Shown one piece after another: positions 44,866-53,518 of a DNA stretch of 64,000 nt. The position numbers and the translations under genes are program-made. The notes below the pieces were generated by a model. That model was not told the DNA's origin, ran no database searches, and saw nothing but the letters and a program-made list of their open reading frames with translations. Each line of letters begins with the position of its first letter. The stretch's first letter is position 1. Where the stretch lies: assembly GCF_000743945.1 (NCBI RefSeq), contig NZ_CP009238.1:868001-932000 (forward strand), given 5' to 3'. Source of the DNA: Basilea psittacipulmonis DSM 24701. GTDB taxonomy: Bacteria; Pseudomonadota; Gammaproteobacteria; Burkholderiales; Burkholderiaceae_B.

Positions 44866-45888
44866 ATGAGTTATCAGGTTACTGTTTTGCCATCTGGCCA
44901 TCAGTTCCAAGTTAATGAATATCAAAGTGTATTGGATGCTGCGTTAGAGGCGGGTATCATTATTCCTTATAGTTGCAAAGGCGGTAATTGCTGTAGCTGT
45001 AAAGGAAAAATTGTGGAAGGAAAAACCACGGATGTGCCGTTAGAAAACTTGCTGGAGACTACCGAAATCCAAGCAGGATACACCTTATTATGTCAGGCTA
45101 AACCGCTTTCTGATTTAAAAATTGAGGTCAATGAAGTTCGTTTGGCGGGTGATGTTCGTATTCGCAAATTACCTGTACGGGTGATGGGTTTAGATCGTTT
45201 ATCAGATGATGTGATGAAAGTAACGCTTCAACTGCCTGCAAACGAAGATTTTCATTACTATCCTGGCCAATATATCGAGTTTATTCTAAAGGGAAATGTC
45301 AGACGTGCTTACTCCATTGCCAATATTAGCAATGAACAGAAACAGCTCGAATTACATATTCGCCACCTCCCATCTGGAATGTTTACCGATCATGTATTTG
45401 GTGCAGGTCAAACCGCGATGAAAGTAAGGGAAATTTTGCGTATTGAGGGGCCTTTAGGTACGTTTTACTTACGTCAAGATAGCGATAAACCTATTATTAT
45501 GTTGGCAACGGGTACGGGTTTTGCACCGATTAAGGCTTTGGTTGAAACGTCGATTAACGCCTCATTACAACGTCCGATTCATATTTACTGGGGTGGACGC
45601 TACCAAAAAGATCTGTATATGCAGTCTTTAATTGAACAGTGGGTCCAAACCTATCCTCATATTAAATTTACTCCAGTTCTATCGCGAGAAAAACCAGCAG
45701 AAAATTGGCATGGAAAAACAGGTTATGTGCAAGATGCGGTGTTGTCCGATATACCGAATTTAACAGGGTATGAGGTATATGCATGTGGCTCACCTGCGAT
45801 GATTGAGTCAGCTAGACATGCGTTCTTAAAATCGGGGTTAAATGCGGATGATTTTTATGCGGACGCTTTTATTATCCAAAAAACTTAA
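44866..45888 (+). CDS. [2Fe-2S] ferredoxin-FAD-NAD reductase, AscD type
   Basis: A 340-aa electron-transfer protein. A plant-type ferredoxin domain comes first (C37, C42, C45 and C76 as cluster ligands in SCKGGNCCSCKG and LLCQA), then an FAD domain (RAYSIAN) and an NAD domain (IIMLATGTGFAPIKAL, ACGSPAM). The family includes CDP-6-deoxyglucoseen reductases and flavin/phenol reductases. Residue 43 is a cysteine where Gly is usual, giving an extra Cys beside the cluster. It stands 69 bp after fbpC and may serve iron reduction, but the substrate is not evident. AGAAGGACG precedes the ATG. Confidence 0.9.
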   Translation: MSYQVTVLPSGHQFQVNEYQSVLDAALEAGIIIPYSCKGGNCCSCKGKIVEGKTTDVPLENLLETTEIQAGYTLLCQAKPLSDLKIEVNEVRLAGDVRIRKLPVRVMGLDRLSDDVMKVTLQLPANEDFHYYPGQYIEFILKGNVRRAYSIANISNEQKQLELHIRHLPSGMFTDHVFGAGQTAMKVREILRIEGPLGTFYLRQDSDKPIIMLATGTGFAPIKALVETSINASLQRPIHIYWGGRYQKDLYMQSLIEQWVQTYPHIKFTPVLSREKPAENWHGKTGYVQDAVLSDIPNLTGYEVYACGSPAMIESARHAFLKSGLNADDFYADAFIIQKT

Positions 45889-45966
45889 TCATCGAATAGG
45901 ACAAAATATACCTAGTTAGTATTCTTTGATTTATTTACACTAGGCATGACCATTAAGGTTGTGCCT

Positions 45967-48339
45967 ATGTTTTTTAGATTACTCATCTTTGCTGTTTTAA
46001 TCTGCATTGCCAGTGTCCAGCTTTTACCTGATTTATATATTCTCCATGCACTGCTTGCTTTGGGGATATGCGTTCCGTTTTTCTTTTTTCAGAAAACGAG
46101 AACAGGTGCCTTTTTTGTATCGATTTGTATCTTGGCGTTTTTATACAGTCATTATCGAGCTTGGATGCGTCTGGAACAAAGATTAGATGCTGCAGTCGTC
46201 AATCAGTCCATTTCCTTAACGGTTAAAGTGATTAGCTTACCCGTTAAACGTCCTAATCAAATAACGATGATGGTCAAACGAGTTGGGCAAGATAATCAGG
46301 CTTCATGGCCAGAATATTTTCAATTACACATTAAGTCTTCTTTATATGAGTCTGAAGCGGACCTTGAACCTTGTGATGAAATCGCTTTGACCGTATCATT
46401 GCGTCCTATCCACGCTTTACAGAATTTTCATGCCTTTGATTACGAACAATATGCTTTTGCTCATGATGTACTGGCAGTGGGGCAAGCAAAGCAAATCCGT
46501 GCCATCGAGAAAGGTGATTGGTCTGCGGACTGTGCGATAGATTTGCTTCGACAAAAAATCAAGCAACAATTAAGTCGCATATTACCCAATAAAGCATATC
46601 AACCCATCATGATAGCCTTGGTGGTAGGGGATCAAGCTTCAATCACTCAAGAACAATGGAATTTGTTTAATATATCGGGCATTACGCATTTGGTTTCCAT
46701 CAGTGGCTCGCATATCACCATGTTATGCACGATGGTCGTGTTTGCATTAAGTAAATTGGGGGCAAGAATCAAGCGACGTGGTTTATGTCTGGGTGACTAC
46801 ATCAATATCAATCATATGGCATTGGTGCTGGGGCTGATGGTGGCTTGTTTTTACTGTTTTATTGCAGGGTGGGGGATTCCTGCACAAAGAACCTTTTTTA
46901 TGCTGGCCATTACCAGTATGAGTTTGGTGTTTATGAGAAAAGTGGCCTTAATCGATTCCTTATTATTGGCAGCTTTGGGCGTGTTGTTATGGGATCCTTG
47001 GGCGGTTTTAGCTAGCGGTTTTTATTTATCATTTATTGCGGTCGCTATTTTGTTTTATGCCTCTCAGTTGCATTTGGGGTTTGCACTGATCAAAGCTCAG
47101 CTGGTGATTACCTTTGCACTGATTCCTATACTTATTTTTTTATACCATCAAGTTTCGTTAATTTCACCGATTGCTAATGCATTAGCGATTCCTTTAATCG
47201 GCTTTATCATTACGCCATTAAGCCTGTTATTGGCCATTCTGAGCTGTTTTGAATCCATGGATGTCGTGAGTATTCAGTTGGCGGCATTGACCTATTTTTG
47301 TCTAGAAAGCTTAATGATATTCATACAGTATTTGGCGGATTGGAAATGGGCGTTAATTCCTATGTCAGCACCCACCACGAATGTGTTTTTATTAAGTTTA
47401 ATCGGCATGATTATGTTGGCTTTGCCATGGAAGAAAACAGCAATATTACTAATGATACCTTTGCTGACGTTAAGCTCGGTTATACCTGTGGCCAATTGGC
47501 AATTAGTCGCTCTTGATGTCGGACAGGGAAGTGCCATTATCATCCGCGAGAAAGACAAAGTACTACTGTATGATACGGGCATTGCTTATGGTTTAGATTA
47601 CGATATGGGCAAAAGGGTGATTTTGCCTTATTTACAAGCCAAAGGTATCGATAAGATTGATGTGCTGGTTTTATCTCATTCTGATAATGATCATGTGGGT
47701 GGTTTGATCAGTCTATTGGAAAATATAAAGATCGAACATATCTATGCTTCATTTCAGGTAGATGCTTGGTTGGCTTTACAGGAAGCAAATTATCAAACTC
47801 AGATTAAGCTACATTCTCCTCAAGTGATGTATGAACCATGTGATGATAAGCAGTCATTTAATTGGGAGAATTTAAGTTTTCGTTTTTTAAATCATCGTTC
47901 TTTGATGCGAGCAAAAAGTAGTAACGATGACTCTTGTGTCTTATGGGTTCAAGATGCAAAAGGGCGTTCAGCCTTGTTATTAGGGGATGTGAGTAAACGT
48001 ATTGAAAAACAGATAATCGCGACCCATCAATTAGGACAGGTTAGTGTGCTAATGGCTGCTCATCATGGTTCTAAGACCTCCTCCAGCCGTGAACTCATTG
48101 AACACTTAAAAGTCGATCATGTTGTGTTTCAAAGTGGCTTTTTGAATCGATTTAAACATCCTCATTTTTCTGTTTGGAATCGCTGGAAAGACAGTCATCG
48201 TTGGGCAAATGTGGTAGAGGGGGCGATAGAATTTAATTTCTTTGAACAGGATATAGAAATTTCAACGGCCAGAAAAAATCGTTATTGGTCTCAAAAGTGG
48301 TTATTTAAAAGATTACATGGTATGCTAATGCCTGAATAA
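45967..48339 (+). CDS. comEC: DNA internalisation protein ComEC/Rec2
   Basis: A membrane channel protein (790 aa from this start) that takes single-stranded DNA into the cytoplasm during transformation. The competence domain has HLVSISGSHITMLC and GWGIPAQRTFFM; the C-terminal metallo-beta-lactamase-like domain has LDVGQGSAIIIRE and LSHSDNDHVGG. AAGGTTGTGCCT before this ATG suits it; an ATG at 45946 is also possible. Its presence argues that the organism can take up DNA. The next gene is 10 bp downstream. Confidence 0.92.
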   Translation: MFFRLLIFAVLICIASVQLLPDLYILHALLALGICVPFFFFQKTRTGAFFVSICILAFLYSHYRAWMRLEQRLDAAVVNQSISLTVKVISLPVKRPNQITMMVKRVGQDNQASWPEYFQLHIKSSLYESEADLEPCDEIALTVSLRPIHALQNFHAFDYEQYAFAHDVLAVGQAKQIRAIEKGDWSADCAIDLLRQKIKQQLSRILPNKAYQPIMIALVVGDQASITQEQWNLFNISGITHLVSISGSHITMLCTMVVFALSKLGARIKRRGLCLGDYININHMALVLGLMVACFYCFIAGWGIPAQRTFFMLAITSMSLVFMRKVALIDSLLLAALGVLLWDPWAVLASGFYLSFIAVAILFYASQLHLGFALIKAQLVITFALIPILIFLYHQVSLISPIANALAIPLIGFIITPLSLLLAILSCFESMDVVSIQLAALTYFCLESLMIFIQYLADWKWALIPMSAPTTNVFLLSLIGMIMLALPWKKTAILLMIPLLTLSSVIPVANWQLVALDVGQGSAIIIREKDKVLLYDTGIAYGLDYDMGKRVILPYLQAKGIDKIDVLVLSHSDNDHVGGLISLLENIKIEHIYASFQVDAWLALQEANYQTQIKLHSPQVMYEPCDDKQSFNWENLSFRFLNHRSLMRAKSSNDDSCVLWVQDAKGRSALLLGDVSKRIEKQIIATHQLGQVSVLMAAHHGSKTSSSRELIEHLKVDHVVFQSGFLNRFKHPHFSVWNRWKDSHRWANVVEGAIEFNFFEQDIEISTARKNRYWSQKWLFKRLHGMLMPE

Positions 48340-48349
48340 AGGTCTGCTT

Positions 48350-49186
48350 ATGAGTAAAGATTTACACTGTCATTCAAATGTTTCGGATGGTATTTATCGC
48401 CCCAGCCAATTAGCCCATATGGTTTATGAACATGGTGCGGATACTTGGTCTTTAACGGACCATGACGAAATAATGGGATTGGCTGAAGCCCGACAGGCCT
48501 CTGAATCCTTGGGATTGACGTTTATTAACGGTGTGGAAATTTCATGTTTGTTTATGGATAAAACCGTGCATATTGTAGGCTTAGGTTTTGATGACCAACA
48601 TGAGGGGTTGAAACAGTTTTTACGTTCGATACAGGAAGATAGAATCCGACGAGCAAAATTAATGGCTGAAAAATTAGAAGACCTTATTCATATTCCCCAT
48701 ATTTATCAAGGAGCATTACAATATTGCCAACGCGAGCTACAAATTGGCAGAGTGCATTTTGCACGCTACTTGACTGATAAAGGTTGCGTGGAACATATTA
48801 ATGAAGCGTTTGATCGATATTTGGCCGATGGAAAACCCGCTTATGTGCCTGGAAAATGGGCCAGTATCCAAGAAGCCGTTTCTTATTTGAAACAAGCTGG
48901 TGGCGTGGCGGTGATTGCTCATCCAGGCCGATATGCGTTAACCAAAATGGAATTTTATGCTTTGTGCTTAACGTTCAAAAAGTCGGGAGGACAAGGTATT
49001 GAGGTAGTCACTGGTTCGCATCGTAAGGAGTTGTATCGAACTTACGCTGAGATAGCGAATGAATGGGGGTTTTATGCCTCATGTGGTTCAGACTATCATG
49101 GGATAAAACCTTATGAAATGATGATCGGTAAGGTGCCAGCATTACCGAGTCATGTAACGCCTATATGGAAGTTGTGGTGTGAGTGA
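48350..49186 (+). CDS. PHP-domain phosphoesterase (nucleoside bisphosphate phosphatase/RNase AM type)
   Basis: A 278-aa PHP-fold protein. The metal-binding motifs DLHCHSNVSDG, TDHDE, VEIS, IAHPGRY and CGSDYHG occur in order. Relatives (TrpH/YciV, RnmV) remove 3'-phosphates from nucleoside bisphosphates or trim RNA 5' ends. It starts 10 bp after comEC and its end overlaps greB by 8 bp, so it is part of a run of co-transcribed housekeeping genes. Confidence 0.92.
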   Translation: MSKDLHCHSNVSDGIYRPSQLAHMVYEHGADTWSLTDHDEIMGLAEARQASESLGLTFINGVEISCLFMDKTVHIVGLGFDDQHEGLKQFLRSIQEDRIRRAKLMAEKLEDLIHIPHIYQGALQYCQRELQIGRVHFARYLTDKGCVEHINEAFDRYLADGKPAYVPGKWASIQEAVSYLKQAGGVAVIAHPGRYALTKMEFYALCLTFKKSGGQGIEVVTGSHRKELYRTYAEIANEWGFYASCGSDYHGIKPYEMMIGKVPALPSHVTPIWKLWCE

Positions 49187-49661
49187 AAAAAATTACATAA
49201 CCAAAGCAGGTTATCGACAGTTAAGAGATGAACTTCAACATCTCGTCAATAAAGAACGTCCAGAAGTGGTGAATATTGTTTCATGGGCCGCTTCAAATGG
49301 CGATCGTTCGGAAAATGGAGATTATATTTATGGCAAAAAACGTTTAAGAGAAATTGATAAGCGTATCCGTTTTTTGACCAAACGTTTAGAGTTGGCTGAA
49401 GTGATAGACCCTTCAGAACAACCTAACCAAGACTATGTGTTTTTTGGTGCTTGTGTTGATTATATTGATGAACAAGACGAAGAAGTGCATGTACAGATTG
49501 TTGGTGTGGATGAAGCCGATCCTTTGGCAGGGAAAATCAGTTGGGTTTCGCCCGTTGCTAAGGCCTTATTACGTAAAAAAGTAGGGGATACGGCTTTTTT
49601 GCAAACACCTTCAGGACCGAAAGAATTAGAAATTATTGATATTACTTATCCAGAGAGTTAA
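49179..49661 (+). CDS. greB: Transcription elongation factor GreB
   Basis: GreB (160 aa) helps stalled RNA polymerase by triggering cleavage of backtracked RNA. The N-terminal coiled coil (YITKAGYRQLRDELQHLVNKERPEVV ... GDRSENGDYIYGKKRLREIDKRIRFLTKRL) carries the acidic tip; the C-terminal domain ends with ELEIIDI. The YGKKRLREIDRRIRFL pattern separates GreB from GreA. The start is GTG within the end of the upstream gene. The next start overlaps its stop (TAATG). Confidence 0.95.
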   Translation: MSEKNYITKAGYRQLRDELQHLVNKERPEVVNIVSWAASNGDRSENGDYIYGKKRLREIDKRIRFLTKRLELAEVIDPSEQPNQDYVFFGACVDYIDEQDEEVHVQIVGVDEADPLAGKISWVSPVAKALLRKKVGDTAFLQTPSGPKELEIIDITYPES

Positions 49662-50428
49662 TGATGAATACAAAAAATTGGCCTTATCCTAAATTAATCG
49701 CTCATCGTGGTGCAGGTAAGTTTGCACCTGAAAATACCTTGGCTGCCATGAGATGTGGGGCAGATCATGGATTTGAAATGTTTGAGTTTGATGCTAAGTT
49801 AAGTAAAGATAATCATGTGGTTTTATTGCATGATGATGACGTTGATCGCACTTCAAATGGCAAAGGAAAAGCGGCACAGAAAACCTATTTGGAATTATTG
49901 TCTTTAGATTTTGGTTCTTGGCATAGTGCTTATTATGCGGGTGAATCGATCCCTAGTTTGGCGAGTATTGCCTCATACACGATTGAAAATGGTTTGTATT
50001 GTAATGTAGAGATTAAGCCTTGCCCAGGACGTGAAGAAGAAACAGGTACCTTAGTTGCTCGTGCGGTGAAAACCTTATGGAAAGACGCAGATTTGCCCGT
50101 GTTGCTTTCTTCATTTGAGGAAAAAACATTAAGAGCCGCTCAAGCAGAAGCACCTGAGATCGCTCGAGCTTATTTATGCGAAGCTTTGCCTGAAAATTAT
50201 ATGCAAGTGTTTAAAGAGTTGGGATGCGTAGCGGTTAACTTAGATGACAAAATCGTCACTAAGCCTTTGATCGATGAATTCCATCAAGAGAATATTCGCG
50301 TATGCGTGTGGACGGTCAATGATTATCGCCGTGCCAAAGAGTTGTTTTCATGGGGATGTGATGCCATTATTACTGACGAAATGGAGCGTTTAAGTCCATT
50401 GAGTATGGGACTGACTCAATATGTTTAG
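49661..50428 (+). CDS. ugpQ: Glycerophosphodiester phosphodiesterase
   Basis: A 255-aa cytosolic GDPD. The catalytic motif is LIAHRGAGKFAPENTLAA, followed by FEFDAKLSKDNHVVLLHDDDVDRTSNGKG and VEIKPCPGREEETG, with CVWTVND at the end, all typical of the UgpQ type. It hydrolyses glycerophosphodiesters to glycerol-3-phosphate and an alcohol. A second ATG directly follows the first, so the start could shift one codon. It overlaps greB by one base and rlmJ by 8 bp. Confidence 0.95.
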   Translation: MMNTKNWPYPKLIAHRGAGKFAPENTLAAMRCGADHGFEMFEFDAKLSKDNHVVLLHDDDVDRTSNGKGKAAQKTYLELLSLDFGSWHSAYYAGESIPSLASIASYTIENGLYCNVEIKPCPGREEETGTLVARAVKTLWKDADLPVLLSSFEEKTLRAAQAEAPEIARAYLCEALPENYMQVFKELGCVAVNLDDKIVTKPLIDEFHQENIRVCVWTVNDYRRAKELFSWGCDAIITDEMERLSPLSMGLTQYV

Positions 50429-51257
50429 CTATCGACATGGGTTTCATGCAGGTAATCATGCTGATGTGTTAAAGCATGCGGTGTTTTTGGACATTATTCG
50501 CTATTTTCAACAAAAAGATAATCCTTTTTGGATAATTGATACGCATGCAGGTGCAGGGGTCTATGACTTAACTAGCCAATGGGCCCAGCAATCAGGGGAG
50601 TTTTATGATGGGGTCGAACGACTTAAAGAACGTCCTCATTGCCCCGAACTGATCGATCATTATCTTACGTTTATTCACGATACGATGGAGGATAATGTGT
50701 ATCCTGGATCGCCGTGGATAGCGATGTCTATGTCACGTGACCGAGATAAATTACGCTTTTTTGAATGGCATCCTAATGAGTTTCAAAATCTAAACGCGTT
50801 TGTCCAATCCCAAGACAGAGCCTTGCAAAGAAATATCATGACGTTTCATGCTGATGGTTTTGTGGGAATTAAAGCTTTATTACCGCCACCCACTAAACGA
50901 GCTATTACCATCATTGATCCGTCTTATGAAAATAAGCGAGATTATCAGTCGGTGATCACGTGTTTACAAGAAGCATTAAAACGCTTTGCCACGGGGTGTT
51001 ATATCGTTTGGTATCCTTTGGTTAAACGGGTAGAACGACAAGAGATGCTTAAACAGCTTGAAAAAATGAAGGTCTCATGGTTGCATGTTTCATTGCAAGT
51101 GAAATCGCCCGAAGCGGTGGGTTTATATGGAAGTGGCTTATTTATCGTGAATCCTCCTTATCAACTTGAACAAAAGTTAAAGGAGGCCATGCCTGTTTTA
51201 TGTGAAATGTTGGCACAGGATGAAAATGCTCATTTTGTGATAAAAACATCCGCGTAA
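50421..51257 (+). CDS. rlmJ: 23S rRNA A2030 N6-methyltransferase
   Basis: RlmJ (278 aa) methylates adenine 2030 of 23S rRNA. The start MFSYRHGFHAGNHADVLKH is diagnostic; IDTHAGAGVYDL is the SAM-binding segment and IIDPSYE is the catalytic (D)PPY-type motif. The length matches E. coli RlmJ (280 aa). It overlaps ugpQ and is the last gene of the comEC-to-rlmJ run; ppiD starts 49 bp later. Confidence 0.95.
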   Translation: MFSYRHGFHAGNHADVLKHAVFLDIIRYFQQKDNPFWIIDTHAGAGVYDLTSQWAQQSGEFYDGVERLKERPHCPELIDHYLTFIHDTMEDNVYPGSPWIAMSMSRDRDKLRFFEWHPNEFQNLNAFVQSQDRALQRNIMTFHADGFVGIKALLPPPTKRAITIIDPSYENKRDYQSVITCLQEALKRFATGCYIVWYPLVKRVERQEMLKQLEKMKVSWLHVSLQVKSPEAVGLYGSGLFIVNPPYQLEQKLKEAMPVLCEMLAQDENAHFVIKTSA

Positions 51258-51305
51258 CATGATAAAATCATTTGTTTTACTTTATTAATCGTAGAGAGTT
51301 GTTTC

Positions 51306-53225
51306 ATGTTGGAATTTATTCGAAGACATCAACGAGTCGTACTAATTTTATTAGCATTACTGGTATTTCCTTCCTTTATATTCTTTGGCGTAGCAGGATA
51401 TACGAGTTTTCTGACTCATAAAGTGGTTATTGCTAAAGTGAATGACACTGAAATCACAGAAGACCAGTTTAAACAGGCATGGAATCATTATATTGAGAGC
51501 CAACGTTCTGAATTAGGTGCAAACTTTGATGTTTCTATGATTGACACTCACCAAAATCGCCTAGATTTTCTTAATGCGATGATTAATGAAGTGGTAACAC
51601 GTGATACGGTTCGTAATAACTATTTCCGTGCGACAACAGCAATGTTACGTCAGGTTATTGCAAGTAACCCTGAATTCCAAGAAAACGGTGTGTTTTCTCA
51701 AGAAAAATATTTGAATTATTTGCGTTCATTCCGTATTACAGCTGAGCAGTACGAAAATTATTTGGCTAATAATATTGCTTTGTCTCAAGTGCTTGACCCC
51801 GTGGTCAAAACCAGTATCATTTCAAATAAATTAGAAAATGATATGAAACAGTCACTAACTCAAGTGCGTAAAGCTACGTTGAAAAATTTCTTAGCCAGCG
51901 ATTATCAGTCTTCGATTAATGTTACAGACGAGGAAATGCATCAGTGGTATGAGAAAAATAAAGATACGTTGAAAATTCCTGAGACAGTGGACGTTTCTTT
52001 TATCTTGTTAAACCGTGAAGCAGCTGAAAAACAATTAAACGAAACGGTGACAGAAGCCGATTTAAAACAGTATTATGACCAAAATATCCAAAAATACGGT
52101 ACACCAGAAAGACGTGAAATCAGTGATATTATTTTAACGATTCCAGCATCGGCTTCTGAGCAAGAACAGAAAGAAATTGAAGCAAAAGCCCAATCATTGG
52201 CACAAGAGGCGAGAAAAAATCCATCTAAGTTTGCTGAATTAGCAAAATTACATTCAGATGATTTAGCCACGAAATCCTCTGGTGGTCATATTGGCTTTAT
52301 TTCAAAAGATGAGTTTGGTGTATTAAGCCAAGCGGTTTACCAAGCTTCGTCTAATGCGGTTTTGGATCCCATCTTGTATGCAGGAGCATGGCACATTGTT
52401 CATATTGATAAAGTAGAACCTGCCGTGGTGAAATCGTTTGATGCGGTAAAAGAATCGATTAAGAAAGAAGTTTATGAACAGCTATTAGCAGAAAAATTCA
52501 ATGCGATGGCCACGACATTGCAAGATAAGGCTTATGAAATTCATGATGAGTTAGAAAGTATTGCTAGTGCTGTAGGCGTGCCTGTTTATTCCATCAAAGG
52601 ATTAACACGTGATGGACTGATCGACCCAGAAATCTCAGGTAAAAGCATATCGCCAGAATTTGTTCAGTTATTTGAAATTCCAAGAGTGCGTGCCACGGTT
52701 TTTTCTAAGGAAGTCTTAGATGAAAAACAAAATTCTGGTGTTATTGAAATTTCGCCTTCTGAACAGTTGGTGTTACGTGTCACACAGGTGACACCTGCGT
52801 TTTCTCCAAACTATATTGAAGCCAAACCTATTATTGTGAACCAATTAGTGGCCCAAAAAGCCATGGAGAAAGCCAAACAAGCGGCTGAAAAATATCAGGG
52901 TAAAAACGATAAGGTCGTCGAATTGAGTTACTTTACAACAGGATTATCGTTGAATACCTTACATGATGTATTGTCAGTCCCAGAAAAAGATTTTCCTAAA
53001 GTTGTCTTAGAATCGAATCCAAATGGTTATACGGCGATTCGTGTTTTATCTTCATCGAAGTTGGATAATAAGATAATCGACCAAGCCTTTATTCATAATA
53101 TCGAGCCTAATATATTATCAGGTATCCAATCGCAAGAAAGATTGATCTTCTTTGAGGGTTTAAGACAGTTAAATAAGGTAAAAATTATGCCTGAAGCAGA
53201 GGCTGTATTACAACCTGAATCCTGA
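51306..53225 (+). CDS. ppiD: Periplasmic folding chaperone / peptidyl-prolyl isomerase PpiD
   Basis: A 639-aa inner-membrane-anchored chaperone. MLEFIRRHQRVVLILLALLVFPSFIFFGVAGY gives the single N-terminal anchor; a SurA-like N-terminal domain follows (VNDTEITEDQFKQAWNHYIE); a parvulin domain lies at about residues 260-370 (RREISDIILTIPASA, FAELAKLHSDDLATKSSGGHIGFI, AWHIVHID). It assists folding of exported proteins. The ATG follows GAGAGTTGTTTC. A strong terminator lies downstream. Confidence 0.93.
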   Translation: MLEFIRRHQRVVLILLALLVFPSFIFFGVAGYTSFLTHKVVIAKVNDTEITEDQFKQAWNHYIESQRSELGANFDVSMIDTHQNRLDFLNAMINEVVTRDTVRNNYFRATTAMLRQVIASNPEFQENGVFSQEKYLNYLRSFRITAEQYENYLANNIALSQVLDPVVKTSIISNKLENDMKQSLTQVRKATLKNFLASDYQSSINVTDEEMHQWYEKNKDTLKIPETVDVSFILLNREAAEKQLNETVTEADLKQYYDQNIQKYGTPERREISDIILTIPASASEQEQKEIEAKAQSLAQEARKNPSKFAELAKLHSDDLATKSSGGHIGFISKDEFGVLSQAVYQASSNAVLDPILYAGAWHIVHIDKVEPAVVKSFDAVKESIKKEVYEQLLAEKFNAMATTLQDKAYEIHDELESIASAVGVPVYSIKGLTRDGLIDPEISGKSISPEFVQLFEIPRVRATVFSKEVLDEKQNSGVIEISPSEQLVLRVTQVTPAFSPNYIEAKPIIVNQLVAQKAMEKAKQAAEKYQGKNDKVVELSYFTTGLSLNTLHDVLSVPEKDFPKVVLESNPNGYTAIRVLSSSKLDNKIIDQAFIHNIEPNILSGIQSQERLIFFEGLRQLNKVKIMPEAEAVLQPES

Positions 53226-53246
53226 TAGAGGTTGATGATTCGATAG

Positions 53247-53278
53247 ATCCGCTTATTACTTAATAAGCGGATTTTTTT
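53247..53278 (+). terminator. Rho-independent terminator of ppiD
   Basis: ATCCGCTTATT pairs perfectly with AATAAGCGGAT (11 bp, 4-nt loop), followed by TTTTTT. It starts 22 bp after the stop. Confidence 0.95.
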
Positions 53279-53314
53279 ATTTAAAGGACGCAATGATGCT
53301 TGGCAGTTGTCTGG

Positions 53315-53492
53315 GAATTAAAGACTAGACGATGGCAACAGCTTGTTTCGAGAGAATGGGGGTGATAGGTGGTTATTGGATGGACGATAAAATGATATTT
53401 GGAGCTAGCTCTACCCAGAATTAAAGACAAGACGATGGCAACAGTTTGTTTCCAGAGAATGAGGGTGATAGAGGCTTGTGGGATGGACGATG
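53315..53492 (+). repeat. Tandem duplication with 103-bp period
   Basis: GAATTAAAGAC at 53315 and 53418, followed by ACGATGGCAACAG and AGAGAATG...GGTGATAG in both, and GGATGGACGA at 53378 and 53481, show two copies 103 bp apart. The two copies differ at several positions and also in stretches without similarity. They lie in the convergent gap between ppiD and spoT, after the ppiD terminator. Confidence 0.8.
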
Positions 53493-53518
53493 GTGTAGGA
53501 CACCATCTCCATTCTGAA

